Below the pieces are notes generated by a model, which saw only the letters and a list, made by a program, of their open reading frames with translations, was not told the origin of the DNA and searched no databases. From Lanius collurio (Eukaryota > Chordata > Aves > Passeriformes > Laniidae), in contig JACBWW010000047.1 in assembly GCA_020086605.1 (NCBI GenBank), positions 5,636,318 to 5,700,317 on the forward strand: 64,000 bases of DNA, in the 5' to 3' direction. Position numbers and translations under genes: made by a program. Shown one piece after another: positions 35,098 to 48,504 of the stretch (positions are counted from its first letter, which is position 1; every line of letters begins with the position of its first letter).

Positions 35098-35175
35098 GGA
35101 TCACGGAATCTCAGAATGGTTTGGGTTGGAAGGGACCTGAAAGAGCACCTCGCTCCAGCCCCAACGTGTGGTGCC
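35098..35175 (-). mobile_element. CR1 LINE 3' terminal fragment, antisense
   Basis: 'ggatcacggaatctcagaat' then 'ggtttgggttggaagggacc' and 'cacctcgctccagccccaac'. Only the last ~75 bases of the element remain. Confidence 0.87.
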
Positions 35176-36307
35176 ACTCTGCCATTTCTCCTTTTAAAGA
35201 GTCTGCTTTCCTACAGCCAGTAAAAATGTCTTACAGCCTGTGAGTGCATTGTGCATTCCTGTGTCTTCCTCAAAGGAACTCTACTTCAATCCAAATTTTA
35301 CATATGACCATAAATAAATAATGCACCAAGCAGAAAGCAAGAAATCACAACTTCACCTTTAAAGAGCAACATAATTTGCTTTTATTTGCTGGGAAAACCT
35401 GTTCTCCTCTCACCAGCATTATGTGAAAAAGTGATGCTGACTTGTACCCGCTCACAGGATCATCCTCAGCACACACCGCAGTCCTGGAATCCTGCTCAGT
35501 CTCCAGCTCCTCTGCCAAACTCCAAGCCCCAGACTGCTGATAACTGAACAGGCAGGAATCCCCACGGGAAGCTGAAATAAATAGATGGCTGTATATTCAC
35601 AAGGGTTCCACAACTTCCAGTTCTAAATCACAAGTAACATTTTTGAGCCCCATCCACAGCAAGAACAGAAAACCAAGTCAGTCACCACAAACCTCTAAGT
35701 TCCTCTGTTGTATCTCTCTGAACAGGGTCAGATTTTTCACAACCAGCATCACCCTTTAATAAAATCTAGAATCTTCAGGCAAATATTTCAGTCTTAAAAG
35801 GTGACAGGCAAGAAGAGTGAGGAAGGGACAGCTAGCACTACTCAGACTACAGGGGGTTTCAGGTTGTTTATTATATATTTATCTGTTTCATAACACCACC
35901 AAAGCCAAAAAGGAACAAAACCCTTTCAGGAAGTACCTGCAGGTTACCCTTATAGACAAATGCCAGCAAACTTTTGGGAACTTCCTTTCCAGGTGCTGCT
36001 CCCAACACCACAGTGGTTCCTTAACTCAGTGAGAAGGAAGGGCTCCATTTACTTTAGGATTTACACCACATTTTATATGGCCCATTTTGCCTGTTTGCAC
36101 AATGTGAATACAGCAAGGCAAACTGGGATTGTCCTTTGAAATAAGAAAACTGGACTGTAAAGCCACACAAAACACTGGACACATTTCAAGGACTGACGCA
36201 GTACCTGCCACAGGGGCTGTTTAAGGTATGTTTTACAATACTGTCAGTCACCACTTGGAAAGGGACTTCAACTCTGCGTCCCCAAGGAAGCCTTGGAGCC
36301 CTAACTT
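35176..36307. other. Non-coding AT-leaning sequence
   Basis: Nothing recognised on either strand. Confidence 0.55.
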
Positions 36308-36940
36308 AGGGTTTGAGTTGGGAGGTACCTTAAAGCCCATCCAGTCCCACCCTTGCCATGGGCAGGGACACCTCCCACTGTCCCAGGCCGCTCCCAGCCC
36401 CAATGTCCAGCCTGGCCTCGGACACTGCCAGGGATCCAGGGGCAGCCACAGCTGCTCTGGGCACCCTGTGCCAGGGCCTGCCCACCCTCCCAGGGAACAA
36501 TTCCTGCCCAATATCCCATCCATCCCTGCCCTCTGGCAGTGGGAAGCCATTCCCTGTGTCCTGTCCCTCCATGCCTGCTCCCCAATCCCTCTCCTAGAGC
36601 CCCTTTAGGCCCTGGAAGGGCTTTCTGAGGTCTTCCTGGAGCCTTCTCTTCCCCAGCTCTCCCAGCCTGGCTCCAGAGCAGAGGAGCTCCAGCCCCTGGA
36701 GCATCTCTGTGCCTCCTCAGGACTCTCTCCAGCAGCTCCAGGTCCTTCTGCTTTGGCCCTAGGGCTGGGGCAGCTCTGCAGGGGGAGTGTCACCTGAGCG
36801 GGGCAGAGGGGCAGAGTCCCTCCTCCCTTGCTGGTCACACTTCTTTTGCTGCAGCTCAGGATATGGGGTTTGGGATTTCTGGGCTGCAGAGCACTTTGTG
36901 GGGTCATGCTGAGCTTCTCATTCACCAACACCTCTGAGCC
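36308..36940 (-). mobile_element. CR1 LINE, longest copy of the main type, antisense
   Basis: It runs from the 3' end (gtttgagttgggaggtacc) through 'ggacacctcccactgtccc', the A-type body, and 'cagggaacaattcctgccc', then into the segment 'cttcctggagccttctctt' and 'agcagctccaggtccttct'. It finishes at 'catgctgagcttctcattc' (36905-36924). The last part corresponds to the end of the CR1 second reading frame. No intact frame remains. Confidence 0.93.
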
Positions 36941-37434
36941 CTTAATGGCTTTTCACACTAAACAGCACAGACAGAATATTCCTCCCTGCAACTTGCTCCT
37001 CATTCAGGGTGGGAATGAAGCAAAATAATTTACACCTGCTTTTGTCCCTCTTCGGCCTTTTAAAACATCAAAACCCGGGGGTCTTTTTTTCACTTTCCTG
37101 GCACTTGGGATTCTGCACCTTTGCGTGCTCCTAAATCTCCTCCCCTAACTTCTCGGTAAGAGCTCCAGCTTCCAGGAGGAATTGCTTGGCTTTCAGAAGC
37201 TGCCATTAGTCACCAAAGCTCTGCTCTGCAGCATCTTCTCTCACCTGATCACCTGCTGCTTGGGGTACTCTGAAATAAATGAACAGGAAAGGATACAAGG
37301 TGAAAACAAAACAAATCCAAAGGCTTTGCATGTAAGCGTTAATCTGGATACACCTTGTACCTGACAGGAAGCTGTACTGAGGTGGGGCTTGGCCTTTTCT
37401 CCCTGGAAACAAGTGACAGGACAGGAGGAAACAG
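36941..37434. other. Non-coding sequence
   Basis: Unique sequence between two CR1 copies of different type. Nothing else recognised. Confidence 0.55.
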
Positions 37435-37660
37435 CCTCAGGCTGTGCCAGGGGAGGTTAACTCTGGGTATTTAGAAAAATTTCTGCATGGAGAGAGTTGC
37501 AAGTCCCTGGGCAGTGCTGGAGACCTCGTCCGTGGAGGGATTAAAAAGCCATGTGGAGGTGGCACCTGGGGACATGGGTCAGCGGCAGTGCTGGGGGAAC
37601 AGTTGGATTTGATGATCTTAAAGAACTTTTCCAACCTAAATGATCCTGTATTTCTGTGAA
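37435..37660 (+). mobile_element. CR1 LINE 3' fragment, classical type
   Basis: 'gaggttaactctgggtattt' leads to 'tgtggaggtggcacctgggg', 'tggatttgatgatcttaaag' and 'cttttccaacctaaatgatc', the classical avian CR1 3' end, with a degraded terminal repeat 'cctgtatttctgtg'. Confidence 0.92.
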
Positions 37661-40600
37661 CATAATGATTAACAAGTTACACTATGGCAGAGGGGGAAAA
37701 AAAAAAGCCTGCAGCCACCTCCAGCCAAGTGCAGCCCCTTCCTGAAGGAAACCACGCACAGCCACAGCACACTCCGACAGACAAACACCTCCTCTGGATG
37801 TCAGGCGACTGAAAATTTACATTTCAGCACCAGTTTTACATTCAAGCCAAGTGCGGGGCCACTGCAAAGCAAACACGACTCCCATTACCTCAGAGCACTC
37901 GGCATGCAAAGCACACTCCAAGGCTGGGGCGGGGGGAAGGAGATTGCAGGAATTTTTTCCTGAAATGGAATGGGGAGATAAGATCGAGAGAAAAGGAGCA
38001 GAGGCTGCTGACATATCTAGACTCCCAGAAGCCAGTAAATATGCAAATAGGCTGCCATTTCTGCCAGTAACACTCAGAACCAACTTTGATTCTGCTAAAA
38101 TATATCGCATTAAACAAGGGAGATAAGCCCAGCACCGAATCCACACAGAGCAGCTCCCTTTGACAAGGACAGCTTTACTTCTCACTCCAGGGAATCCTGA
38201 ACAAAGCTTTCTATTCAAAGAGTCTCCATTCTATCTCAGTGTTTATGAATAACTTTGGCCATTTACCTTTTCGTAGTCTGATTTGCAAGTACTATAAAAA
38301 ACTCTCCATAAAGCCATAAACCACCCTGGCAAAGCTGCATCCAGTACCAGCCACAAATCCTTCCCCAAACCAGGAAAGGCCTTGTTGCCCCGAAGCCACA
38401 AGCAGCAAATTTCACACGAGATGTCAGAGAGGAGAAAATAAAGGGTGTATTGAACATGCATCCTCGGAGACAGAGATTACAGAGCAAGAACTGAAGTTGA
38501 TGTGACCTGATAGCAGATGATAAACTCAGGAGATGATAAAGGCATTCCCTGGATGTCCATCTGTTGCCCTTGGGGTTTGGACAGATGCACCAGGCAGAAA
38601 TATAGATATATAAAGATGAAAATATTAAATATAGACATGATTTGTTTTCATACATATGAAGCATATCCATGTGAAATAAACAGATGCATATTCAAGCACC
38701 GGAGGCAAAGGAAGCATTTCTTATTTTCACTCCATTTTATCTGCCTACCACCTCTGAATCAGTGAGATGAGCTCAAAGGCCAGCGCTGGCTACAGTCTGA
38801 GACACACATTTTGCACACTGCTAAGCAAGAGCAAAAGCAGCTCTCGCCTGCCACGGCAGGGACTCAACTCAGCCTCCACAACTGAGTCCATTCAGTGAGG
38901 CTGCTCCCTAACAGAGGGAAAACAGCACAACCTGCACCCCTCCTCGACAGCCCTTGGCCGCTCCTCTGAGATTCCAGCATACGGGGAAGAGCATTGAGAA
39001 CTTCAAGCAACTGCCAGCATCAAAAAATAAGCATGTACCAAAGCTAGGAAGATGTAAAAAATAAAACCCAGACCTTTGCGGGCTGAATAAGCCTCCCACG
39101 TGCGGCACAATACAACAGGAATGATTTCCCCAGCAGTGCCAGGCTCTGCAGGGAGATGAAAGCAGGCTCCAGCTCTCCAGGAGCAGGGAGGCCTCTGGAA
39201 TTCCCAGGAGCAGGAACCCATCCCCAAACCCGTGGCAAACACAACAGAGAGCAATCCAACGGGAGACAGCTGGGGAAGGAAAGCTCCCAGCGCTGCAGGA
39301 AGGTTATGACAAAGCAGGTTTGCTGGCAGGGAGGAGAGACAGATGTGGACAGGGGCTGCTCCAGGAGAGAAGAGCCCCGGGAAGAGGGAATAACCCAGCA
39401 GCTGGGAAATGCCAGCCCAGGAAACACCTGCACTCACCTGAGCTCAGTCTCCGTTCCCTCCACCTCAGCCAGCCCCAGCAGCGCCCTGGCAGGAAAACGC
39501 CAGGAGCTGTCCCTGTGTGTGCCTAAGATCCACAGCCACACTCGCTGGCTGGCTCCAGCATCTGCTCAGAATTCCCTTATCCCTGTTCCGAGGCTGCGAT
39601 AATTCCCATTTTCGTTGCCAGTGCAAGGAAGGAGCCTCAGAGCTATATGCTGAGGCCCTGGAATTTAAATATACGATAACACTGTAAATAAAAGGAAACA
39701 AATTCCTTAAGGAAAACCTTTTCACATGCCAGATCAGTTCCCAATAGTAACTGCTCTGCTTTGACAAGAGATAAATATTTACAGTCTGAAACAGAGAACA
39801 CCTTGTGTTGCAATACTGGAACGCAAACCTTGTCAGCCCTGGTATCCTAAAGAGAGGGTTTTGATATTTAAAAGAAAAAAATTAGACATAAACCCCCAAG
39901 CTGAGCACTTAGAAGCACACACACATTATTGTGCTCATTTACCCCACCAAAACAAAAACCTGAAGGTAGTCACACAGAGAAATTGTCAAACATGCTGAAT
40001 CCAGAACAGATTTTCTCAAAAGGAGACCTCATCCCCCAGGGAATGTAGACAGTTTACAGCAAAAGTCTAAATTATTGCCAAGAATATGCTGCTTTTTTTT
40101 ATTTATTTAAATATAGTCTAAGTTGCTCCTCTTAGACATTCCTTCAGCAAAAGCAGACACTGAAGATTTTTCTTACTCGAGCAAAAAGGCAGCAAGGAGG
40201 ATCAGATGTCCATATCCAACTCCTTGGACTGGGGCATCCCACACTGGGAATGCCCTCGGCAGAGGGAAGAGGAAGCCCAACAGCTAAAGCCTGAGCTATC
40301 TCTGAGCTTCCAGCATGACTCCCAACCTCCAGGCCTGATCAGCTCCTTCCAGCTAAGGAAAGAATGTGGAGAATGTCATTCATACTGGCACTCGGGAAGA
40401 TCGAGGAATGGAAAGTGCACCATGACTGGATATCCCTGTCCTGAGGAGGGTGCTAAGCCTTGTGCAAGGAGATGCTCTCATTCCTGCAGGCTCAGGTTGC
40501 TGGGCTTTGCTGCCATTTCAAACCAGGTAACCACCTCGTTAAATGTGAGTGCTCTTTTCTGCTGCACTGCCTGTGCAGTCCAAGCGCCCATTTCTACCAG

Positions 40601-41323
40601 GACCAGCACGAGGCGAGCCTGGCTGAGCTGTTACACTGCAGGATCTCATATCTGAGGTGCAATTTTCCTCACCCAACTGCTGTTTGGGCTTTTATGGCCC
40701 GCTCCCTTTGAAGTGGGGTAGCCTGGCCGCCGGCGGGCCGACAGAAGAGTTCAATGTCTACCTGCCACTCTCAGTTCCCTTACTTCCTTCTCCCCTTCCC
40801 AGGGAATTATTACCCCATGCAGAACTTTCCTGCCTCAGCCTGGCTACTGCCAGGGCCAGTGTTGCTCCATGATCCCATCCCTGCAGTCAGCCAAGCCTTA
40901 TGTTCCGTGCACAAGTTCTCCGTTTGCTCCCCTGCTTCCAGCATCCCTGCACAGCAGTTTATTTTTAGACCAGCATTTTTAGAGCAAAGCCCAGAAGCAG
41001 CACACTTTCAGTGCCAAACAGAATTCAGCTGTGATTTTAATGCTGTCAGCTGACAGGAGGACACTCAGGTTCAGTGGTCACAGAATATTGGTGCGGCTCC
41101 GTAGCTGCCACCCAGGGCCACTGCCGACCCCGGGGCTTTTCCTGCAGTGCTCTCCCAGCTGCACGCACCACGGGCCCCAGGTGGCCACAAGGCTCAGCCC
41201 AATACTGCCACACCATTCCCCTCTCCAGCAAAGGAATTGCTTTTCCCTGTGTGTGCAGCTCTCTGCACGGAGAAGGATCTGATCCCCCCTCACTTCACAC
41301 CGGCAGTGCCACGAACCAGGCCA
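37661..41323. other. Long non-coding stretch
   Basis: No repeat family is recognised. A minus-strand segment at 37889-37923 has a good acceptor (tccttccccccgccccag) and a GTAATG donor around 35 open bases (LECALHAECSE), too short to call. Octamer ATGCAAAT is at 38041-38048. The minus-strand frame at 39003-39437 is open but unrecognised. Confidence 0.45.
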
Positions 41324-41520
41324 GGTCACAGAACCACTGAGGCTGGAAAAGACCTCCAAGATCATCAAGTCCAACCTCAAAGCACCGAGTGCCACATCCA
41401 GCTGTTTCTTGAACACCCCCAGGGATGGTGACTCTACCACTCCCTGGGCAGCTCCTTCCAACACCTGACAACTCTTTCAGGGAAGAAATTCCTCCTGATG
41501 TCCACCCTAAAAGTCCAGAC
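41324..41520 (-). mobile_element. CR1 LINE 3' fragment, classical type, antisense
   Basis: 'ccactgaggctggaaaagac', 'atcatcaagtccaacctcaa', 'cacccccagggatggtgact' and 'caactctttcagggaagaa' in order. It is the reverse of the type seen at 37.4 kb but a separate copy. Confidence 0.92.
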
Positions 41521-43110
41521 AGAGAACTGTGCTGGCCCAGGAGAGCCCAGAGCTTCACCCTTGGGTCCACATCAACATTTATAATTTGGGGTCACCACTC
41601 AGAGCCAGCTCACGGCAAGATCCCTGCTGGCTTTACCAGGTGCTGGAACAAGCCCTTAACCACCAACACAGACAAGGAGAAGTGCCCCAATATACAAAGC
41701 AAGGCTCCTGCCCAGCTTTCTGGGGTCAGAGGTGGTTTTCAAGTTCTAAATACCAATATTTGCCTTCTTTTTACTACAGCTTGTTGTTTTCAGTGCAATT
41801 ACAGAATAACAGAATCAGATCCACCAGGTACCACCACCACCTTTTCCTGTTGACACAACACAACCTAGCAGAGGCAACAGCAGCAAAGACACACAGACAT
41901 AGCAAGTGAGATGAACAAGACTCTGTGATCAGTGCAAATCCACCCAAAATCTGCAGGGATGGCTCAGAAAATTGCACAGTAAAAGCCTTTTCTACTCTCA
42001 ACAGCTCATTGAATGTCCTCATGAACAAGGCTGCAGTGACAAGGCCATCTTCTCCAAGGTATAAAGCAGCCAGGGACAGAGCCACACTCTGCCCTGAAAT
42101 CACATCAAGCCTTTTTGTCCATTGACCCAGAAGTCTCCAGCTTTCCTGCAGGTTGGATAATTTATAACATAAAAACTCAGATTACTTTTCCCTGTCACGA
42201 GCTGGTGGTTTTTGCAAAGCTTCAAGCAGGAAGTGTTTTTCCTAATGTTGAATATTTCATTCACTGTTATGATTAAGCCCATCCTCAAAGGCTCCATCCA
42301 AGGCACAGGGAGCAGATGAGGCAGCAGGGATGAACAAGAGGATGAAGAAAAACCTGACAACGAGAGGCAAACACAGCCCCCAAGGAAGCATTAGATACCT
42401 ACCATGTACAATCAGAATAAACACTCCTTTCTAGTCCTTTCCCTCCTCTTTGATCATGCTTCCAGGTCAATATCTTTTGAGAGGCAGTCCTGACTCAAAT
42501 GTATCCTTCAGCCCTCACCAGGATCTGACAGCAGGTATCAGTTGTGGAAATAAATAAGTAAAGAACGTTTCCTCCCAACCAAAGCACTGCTGTTTGATTC
42601 AAACAGGAAATCTGTCTTGGGCAGGAGAAACGCACAACAGACTCCATATGGAGAGTCATTTATTCTGGGAGGTTCACATGCATCAAGTGGTGAGAAAGAA
42701 CTGAGAGGCAAACACAGATCATGGTAGCCAGTGCCTGTCCCAGCCCACTGGAAGGACTGGTCACTCAGCAGGACATCCAACACCACATCCCAACACAGCT
42801 GACTCTGTGTGGCCTCTTTCCTTTGCCTTCCCTTCCTCTTCAGCGCACAGCAAGGACAAGTTTGAGCGTTCTCACCACCCAACACACCCAGGCCCTCATT
42901 GCCCTGCTGAGTAAGAGCAGCAGCAGCCCTAAAACATGGAGAACTTGGATGATCCATGCAGCAATTCCCACCCACAGCAGGGCTCAGGGGCACAGGATCC
43001 AGGGGCTGGTTTGCTGACCAAAAGCAGGAAGAGCAGTGTCAGACCAGGCTTTCTGCTTTGCTTGTGGAGCAAAGAAGGGCTGAGCTTTGCAACAACCCAA
43101 CAGAGATCAC
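41521..43110. other. Non-coding sequence
   Basis: Nothing recognised beyond short unsupported open frames. Confidence 0.55.
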
Positions 43111-43190
43111 ATTCATGGAATCATTAAGGTTGGAAAAGCCCTCTAGAACCATCAAGTCCAACCATTACCTCAGCCAGAGCTGTTTCTTTC
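43111..43190 (-). mobile_element. CR1 LINE 3' terminal fragment, classical type, antisense
   Basis: 'tcatggaatcattaaggttg' and 'accatcaagtccaaccatta'. Only the terminal part is present. Confidence 0.85.
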
Positions 43191-46100
43191 CCTGTCCCTG
43201 AAGATGCCCCAGCAGCACAACCCACACTCAGACTGCGCCATCTCCCTGGGAAGGGAAACTGCACTTCACTGTGTTCTTGCCCTCTCCAGCTTTAGAAAAG
43301 CTGTCACCCTTCATCCCCTTCAGCAAGACCTCCCAAAGAAACATGATCCAGTATCCTCTGAGCTATTCCAAAGCATTCTGTGCTGCCTTTTCCCCAAGCA
43401 GTCTGAAGAAATGAGCCAGGCCTCGCAGCAGGACACGCACCCCGCTGTGCCGCACGAGGCCGAGCTCCGTGTCACCGTCCTGGTGACCTTGGTCACGCCG
43501 TGACTTGGAGAGCTCCCCTCTCCTGACTCACCCACAGCACTAGGGACAGTGATTTTATTTTATTGCAAGTCTCTGCTGCCTGGAGAAACGACTCTCTTCA
43601 TTTGAACAAATGAGTTCCACATATGCAGAGCTGTAAAATATAACCCAGTCTGCAGGAAAGCTCAGTTTTACTCCCAAATTCTTCCTTCAGGACCCCTCCT
43701 GATGGACAGTCTGCACACAGCTCTACCCCTTCCAGTGCTCCCTGGCAATTCCATGATCTTTGCATCCCCATCTGTCTGCAGTTGCACCCACTGTATCCAA
43801 AGTGGGACCAACAGCCCATCTTCCATCTCATCCCACCTCCTTCAAAACCAGTGTTCTCAAACACCTGCCCGCTGCCACCATGTTCCTTCTCCCTGCCCTG
43901 AGCTCCCAAGGCTAAAACTCACACACTGTTCCAGTTTGCAGAATCCTCGTTGTTACAAAGCTGTGAATAATGCCATTTTTCTTCACTTCTGTGCACGTTA
44001 GTTGAGCAGAGAACCAAATCTCACCACTCCACGTGCACATGAACCTGCAGCAAAAGGCAGCCCAATACTTTTGCTCTCCAGGAGAACCACCTGTGTTGAG
44101 GATTTCACCAGAATCCACAACGAAGGGTAACAAGAACTAGGTAACTGCAGCTCCCATGGGGGAAAATGTAACCTCACTCCTCTTCTGACAATTTCTTGGG
44201 AACAGCACACACCAGGATGAATTCCTTGTTTCAGGCTCACATTGAGGAGGACCCTCCCCTTGGAGATAAAGTTTTGTCCAGCACGACCCCAGAACCTACC
44301 CTGAGCATTATTTTCCCTGAGCAAAGGCAACATAAGCTGTTGCAGCACATCAGGAAAATCCAGGCAGGAGAAGGATGTGAAGTGACTGGTGACAGCCCGG
44401 TTATGAGTAACTGCTATTCCTCAAAGTGAAGGTAACACAAATTCTGCCAGCAAACCAACGCTCTCACACGCACGTGACAAATGGAAGTTCATTTTACACG
44501 GAACAAGACACGGCGTACTAATGCTCACAGAATTTAACTGTAATTAAGTCTCGCTGACAGACACCTCATTAAAGCGCCACTTCTCCAGAAAAATTAATAA
44601 AGTGAATTATTTCCTACATGTGAAATATCAGGGATTTTCACTCTTCATGAAAGATACATGGAGTTCAGTTCAACTGGATGTCAGTGCTCCCCGGAATGAA
44701 GGAGTGATACGCTTAAAAAGACATTTAAAACAACACATTGCTCTGCTGCCAAAACCTGGGCTGAGATGCTCAGCCCCTGCACGTTATTTTATCCTGTGAT
44801 GGCAGAAAATAAAACCTTTAAAATACAATTCTTCACCCAGCAGATACAGACAGATAGATAAAATAACTGGCTTGTTATTAGAAAACTAGACTAAATTAAG
44901 ACAACCTAATCTTGGCCAAACTAAGAAGAAGATTCTCATGACCCAAAGATCCAGTTTTCAAACTGCAACTTTTTGGGGTTTAAATGCTTCTTACATGAGG
45001 AATGAAGGTTCAGCCATCGAGGAGAGGGGCAGAGGGCTGAGTGTGCCCAGCCCATGAGCCAACACACATTCCTCTGCACTGGGAGATGGCTCTTTGGAGC
45101 ACATGTTACTCAAACTCCTCTGAGGTAATATCCAATATGAAAAAATGAAGCTGATCAAGATGTGCCCAGTACTGAATGCCATGAAAAAGGCCTGAATTTT
45201 CAGAGGGGAAAGCCAAGCTGTAATTCCTTGTGAAGGGAAAACTACAGAAGCTTTCCAAGAGATTTTTACAGTCTTTTTCTAATTGTTCCCTTTTTCAACA
45301 TCATTATGCAATCTCTGTGTGCTTTCCTGCTTCTCTACCCCCCTTTATTTCACCCATTCTCCCCCCCCAGTTCTTCTAAATGCTGTGAGGCAGCTCCTTT
45401 AAGACAGCCAGAAATACAGTGCAGATTTTTCTCTCCTCCTCCTCCTCCTCTCAGTTTAAACTGCCCAAATCTTTCCGGTGAAGAAGCATTGCCCAAAATC
45501 TGCTCGCTATTCAAGCAGCCCTGGCAATGACAAGCAGCACTTCATGAATCATCTGTTATATATTGCCTTATCAACACGGTCCACTGCAGGAGAAAGTAAA
45601 CCTGGCCCACTTTGGGGCTGTGCATAACACAATCAAAATGCAAGTGGCATTAATTACAGGAGGGCTCTGAGGAGTTCCCTCATCCAAGGATTCAATATAC
45701 ATATATATAGTTATATATACATGAGGCAACATAAATCGAACCAAAATGCTAGCAGCCATTTCCTCCCCCACCACACACAGCTTTTACTTTAATATTTTAA
45801 ATGACTATTTACCCCTTTTCCTCGTTTCCAATATTGTCACATTTCTAATTATTAAAGCAGACAGCTTTAGTGTTTCTGCTGTTTGTCAGTTTCAGCTATT
45901 TGAGGCAAACACACATATTTTCATGGGTTTTTTTTCCCCCACAAGCCAGACCTCTAAGCTCAGCTCAAGCTTACACTGCTCTGTTTCCTTCCACTGCTCC
46001 GGAGCACTGGCATGCTGGGGAACCTGGAAGCAAAGGTACATGCAAGAGAGAAGCTATCCATGAGGGAGGGGGGCTCAAAAACTGAAAAGCAATTATGAAT

Positions 46101-46364
46101 TCAGTGGCAAGACATATCCCATCAGCTTCTCTGCCCAGGGAAACACAGCCTCACAAAAGCACAAACTCAAGGGACTCCAACAGGACTCTGATAAAATCTA
46201 AACCCACGTAGACTAGGTAGCAGGATTGAAAGGGATGACGGAAGAGCAATGGGGTAACTGGAAACAAGCTGAAGGTGAACTGGCAGAGCAAGAAAGTAGA
46301 ATATGACACCACTAAAGAAGCCAGCAAGAAGAATACTTGGCAAATATTTAACAAATGTCATTAC
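43191..46364. other. Long non-coding stretch
   Basis: AT-rich, possibly conserved sequence lies at 44440-44620 and 44800-44900. A CTC repeat is at 45431-45452 and an AT-rich dinucleotide patch at 45694-45722. No gene is recognised. Confidence 0.5.
45431..45452. repeat. Short (CTC)n microsatellite
   Basis: 'ctctcctcctcctcctcctc', about six CTC/CCT units inside a pyrimidine-rich stretch. Confidence 0.85.
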
Positions 46365-46417
46365 CAGTGGCCCAATAACATCTTCAATTAATATTTCCTT
46401 GTGGTTTGGGACAAGCT
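46365..46417 (-). CDS. Candidate internal exon (unidentified protein)
   Basis: Minus strand: acceptor ttgtttcaaatggcag, then 53 bases, then a GTAATG donor (46359-46364). One frame reads xLVPNHKEILIEDVIGPL, a compact and non-repetitive peptide. The same frame stays open well beyond both borders (a stop-free run of about 108 codons, 46167-46493, rare in AT-rich sequence), so the exon could be larger, or the frame could be chance. The protein is not recognised. Confidence 0.18.
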
Positions 46418-46524
46418 CTGCCATTTGAAACAAGCCAGCAACAGAGCCCCTGAGCAAATGATCTTCTCTGTGTGTACTCAACCATGGGTACAAGACGAGG
46501 GAAACACAGTCCCAAGGGCTGGGG

Positions 46525-46550
46525 TTTATATTTTATATATATAAATACAA
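46525..46550. repeat. AT-rich dinucleotide patch
   Basis: 'tatattttatatatataaat', low complexity with no further structure. Confidence 0.7.
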
Positions 46551-47217
46551 ACTACACAGTGCCAAGGAGCGCACAAACACTTCTTTAGCTGGAGAAGGAC
46601 ACCAAGAAAGTGCTTTAACCCCAAGATGAGGCTGGCACAGCTGGGCAGTGAGCACTCAGGTTCTCAAACCCTGAAGGGAGCATAACTTAAGCCACACAGA
46701 CCCAGGGTGACCTTGACAAGACATGGGGACAACCGGTTCCAGTGTCCTTACGAAGGTACAGCGTGGCACACCAGCATGGGAGGAACGCTGGAAGATGAAG
46801 GAAAACTGTCCTGAAATATTTGATTCTATCCCACCTTACGTATTTAAGGGCAAGTTTTAGTCTCAACACTTCACCTGCAATGTGTTTGGGCACTTCACAT
46901 ACAGAAAGTCTGCAGCTTCTCCTGATTTGAAACCTGCAAACGAACCTCGAAGACAAGTTTCAGGCACTGCACCAAGTTTCTGGATCACAGATACACCTTC
47001 AGCTGGCTTTAAAAGGTCTGTTTCCCAGAAAGCACAAAGCATTTGAAAGAGAGATAAAGAGGGCAAACTCAGCTAAGCCCAGGGGCGGTTTTTAACCTTT
47101 ATTTTGAACAAGCCCTACTCCTCACCCCTGCAGTGCCACAGGGGATTTAAGGTAGAAGACTCAGCTCCAGGTTTTCAGCAGGCTATAAACAGGCAGCTCC
47201 TGTGCTGCCACCTCTGC

Positions 47218-47419
47218 CCATGGGAGGGTGGGCAGGCCCTGGCACAGGGTGCCCAGAGCAGCTGTGGCTGCCCCTGCATCCCTGGCAGTGCCCAAGGCCA
47301 GGCTGGACATTGGGGCTGGGAGCAACCTGGGACAGTGGGAGGTGTCCCTGCCCATGGCAGGGGGTGGAACAGGAGGAGCTTTAAGGTCCCTTCCAACCCC
47401 AACCATTCCATGATTTTAT
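47218..47419 (+). mobile_element. CR1 LINE 3' fragment
   Basis: 'atgggagggtgggcaggccc' to 'ccattccatgattttatgg'. It is a well-preserved copy of the main type, differing from the 58.4-kb copy at few positions (for example 'ccctgcatccctggc'). Confidence 0.93.
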
Positions 47420-48000
47420 GGCAGAAGGCCAGGAGAAAATCAGACACTGACCATGGCGGCTGAAGTCACTCGTGCTCAAGCTGCTGCTCTCGAGGAGGGG
47501 ACAAACCACAGGGCTGGCACATCACAGGCTGGTGCTGCAAGCAGAACAACCTGACAAGTTGGGCAAAGCCTCCACCCAAAACCACCCCTCAGCTAACACA
47601 GGTCCATGGCACCTGCAAACTTCCCCAACCAGGTGCTCCAAGGCTCAGGAGGCAGGCTGGAATTCAAGCCCCTGTAGATTTGGGCAAAACATGTTGCTTC
47701 GGGACAACCCACTGCAATCTGCACCTACCTAAATATCTCTTATCAGCTCCTGCTACCAGGTAACTTCTTCAGGAGTTCATCAATCTCCAGGTGTCTGTAA
47801 ACACATCACTCATAGTTTAAAAAAGTCCCTCATTCTTGTATTTACCTTTTCTTGCATTTACCTTTTCTGCTGTTACTGCACTGTTGGTTTTTTATCCTTC
47901 CTGCATTAATAGGATGTTGCCTGTGAAACATAAGCACAGCAGAGAGTTGCATCTTCACCAGCACAAAGATTATGCAAGAAACTACTTTTTTTATCTACTC
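47420..48000. other. Non-coding sequence
   Basis: Nothing recognised. It separates two CR1 pieces in opposite orientation. Confidence 0.55.
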
Positions 48001-48120
48001 TTAGAATGGTTTGGGTGAAAAGTGACCTTAAAACCCATCTTGTTCCACCCCCCTGCCTTGGGCAGGGACATCTTCCCCTATCCCAGGTTGCTCCAAGCCC
48101 TGTCCAACCTGGCCTTTTTT
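48001..48120 (-). mobile_element. CR1 LINE 3' terminal fragment, antisense
   Basis: 'ttagaatggtttgggtgaaa', 'cttgggcagggacatcttcc' and 'ccctgtccaacctggcctt', followed by a short T run. Confidence 0.88.
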
Positions 48121-48504
48121 TATTTTCCTAGTGATTCACCACCAAAAGGCAAGCAAGAAAGTGAAACTAATTTCTACTAAGGAGTTCACCTGCATCCCAC
48201 AGCAGGATCTTGGTATCCTCTACCTGTTATCTCCTATCCTGGACACTCCCTGGGTTTCTCAAGAAGTTGATAATTCCCACCTGGCAGTGTTCCTCTACTT
48301 TAGGATAGTCAGTTTAGGAGATTTTAGGAGATGGCAGCACACACAGACTGCCCAACAAACATCTCCTCCCAAGGGAATACAAGCTTGCCATGCCATACAT
48401 GTGCTTTCCTTCCATGCCTCCATCCCGCTGAGCAAATGACCAAGTCTTCTGGCATCCTGAGCTGATTTTCAAAATGCTTTTTCTAATCCTTTCTAAAGCT
48501 AAGT

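Noticed and set aside
37889..37923. 35-base exon-like segment between a strong acceptor and a GTAATG donor (minus)
   Set aside because: It is too short to judge by coding content, and random acceptor/donor pairs at this spacing are expected several times in 64 kb.
38041..38048. Perfect ATGCAAAT octamer (also at 56219 and 63245)
   Set aside because: About this many octamers are expected by chance in 64 kb on two strands.
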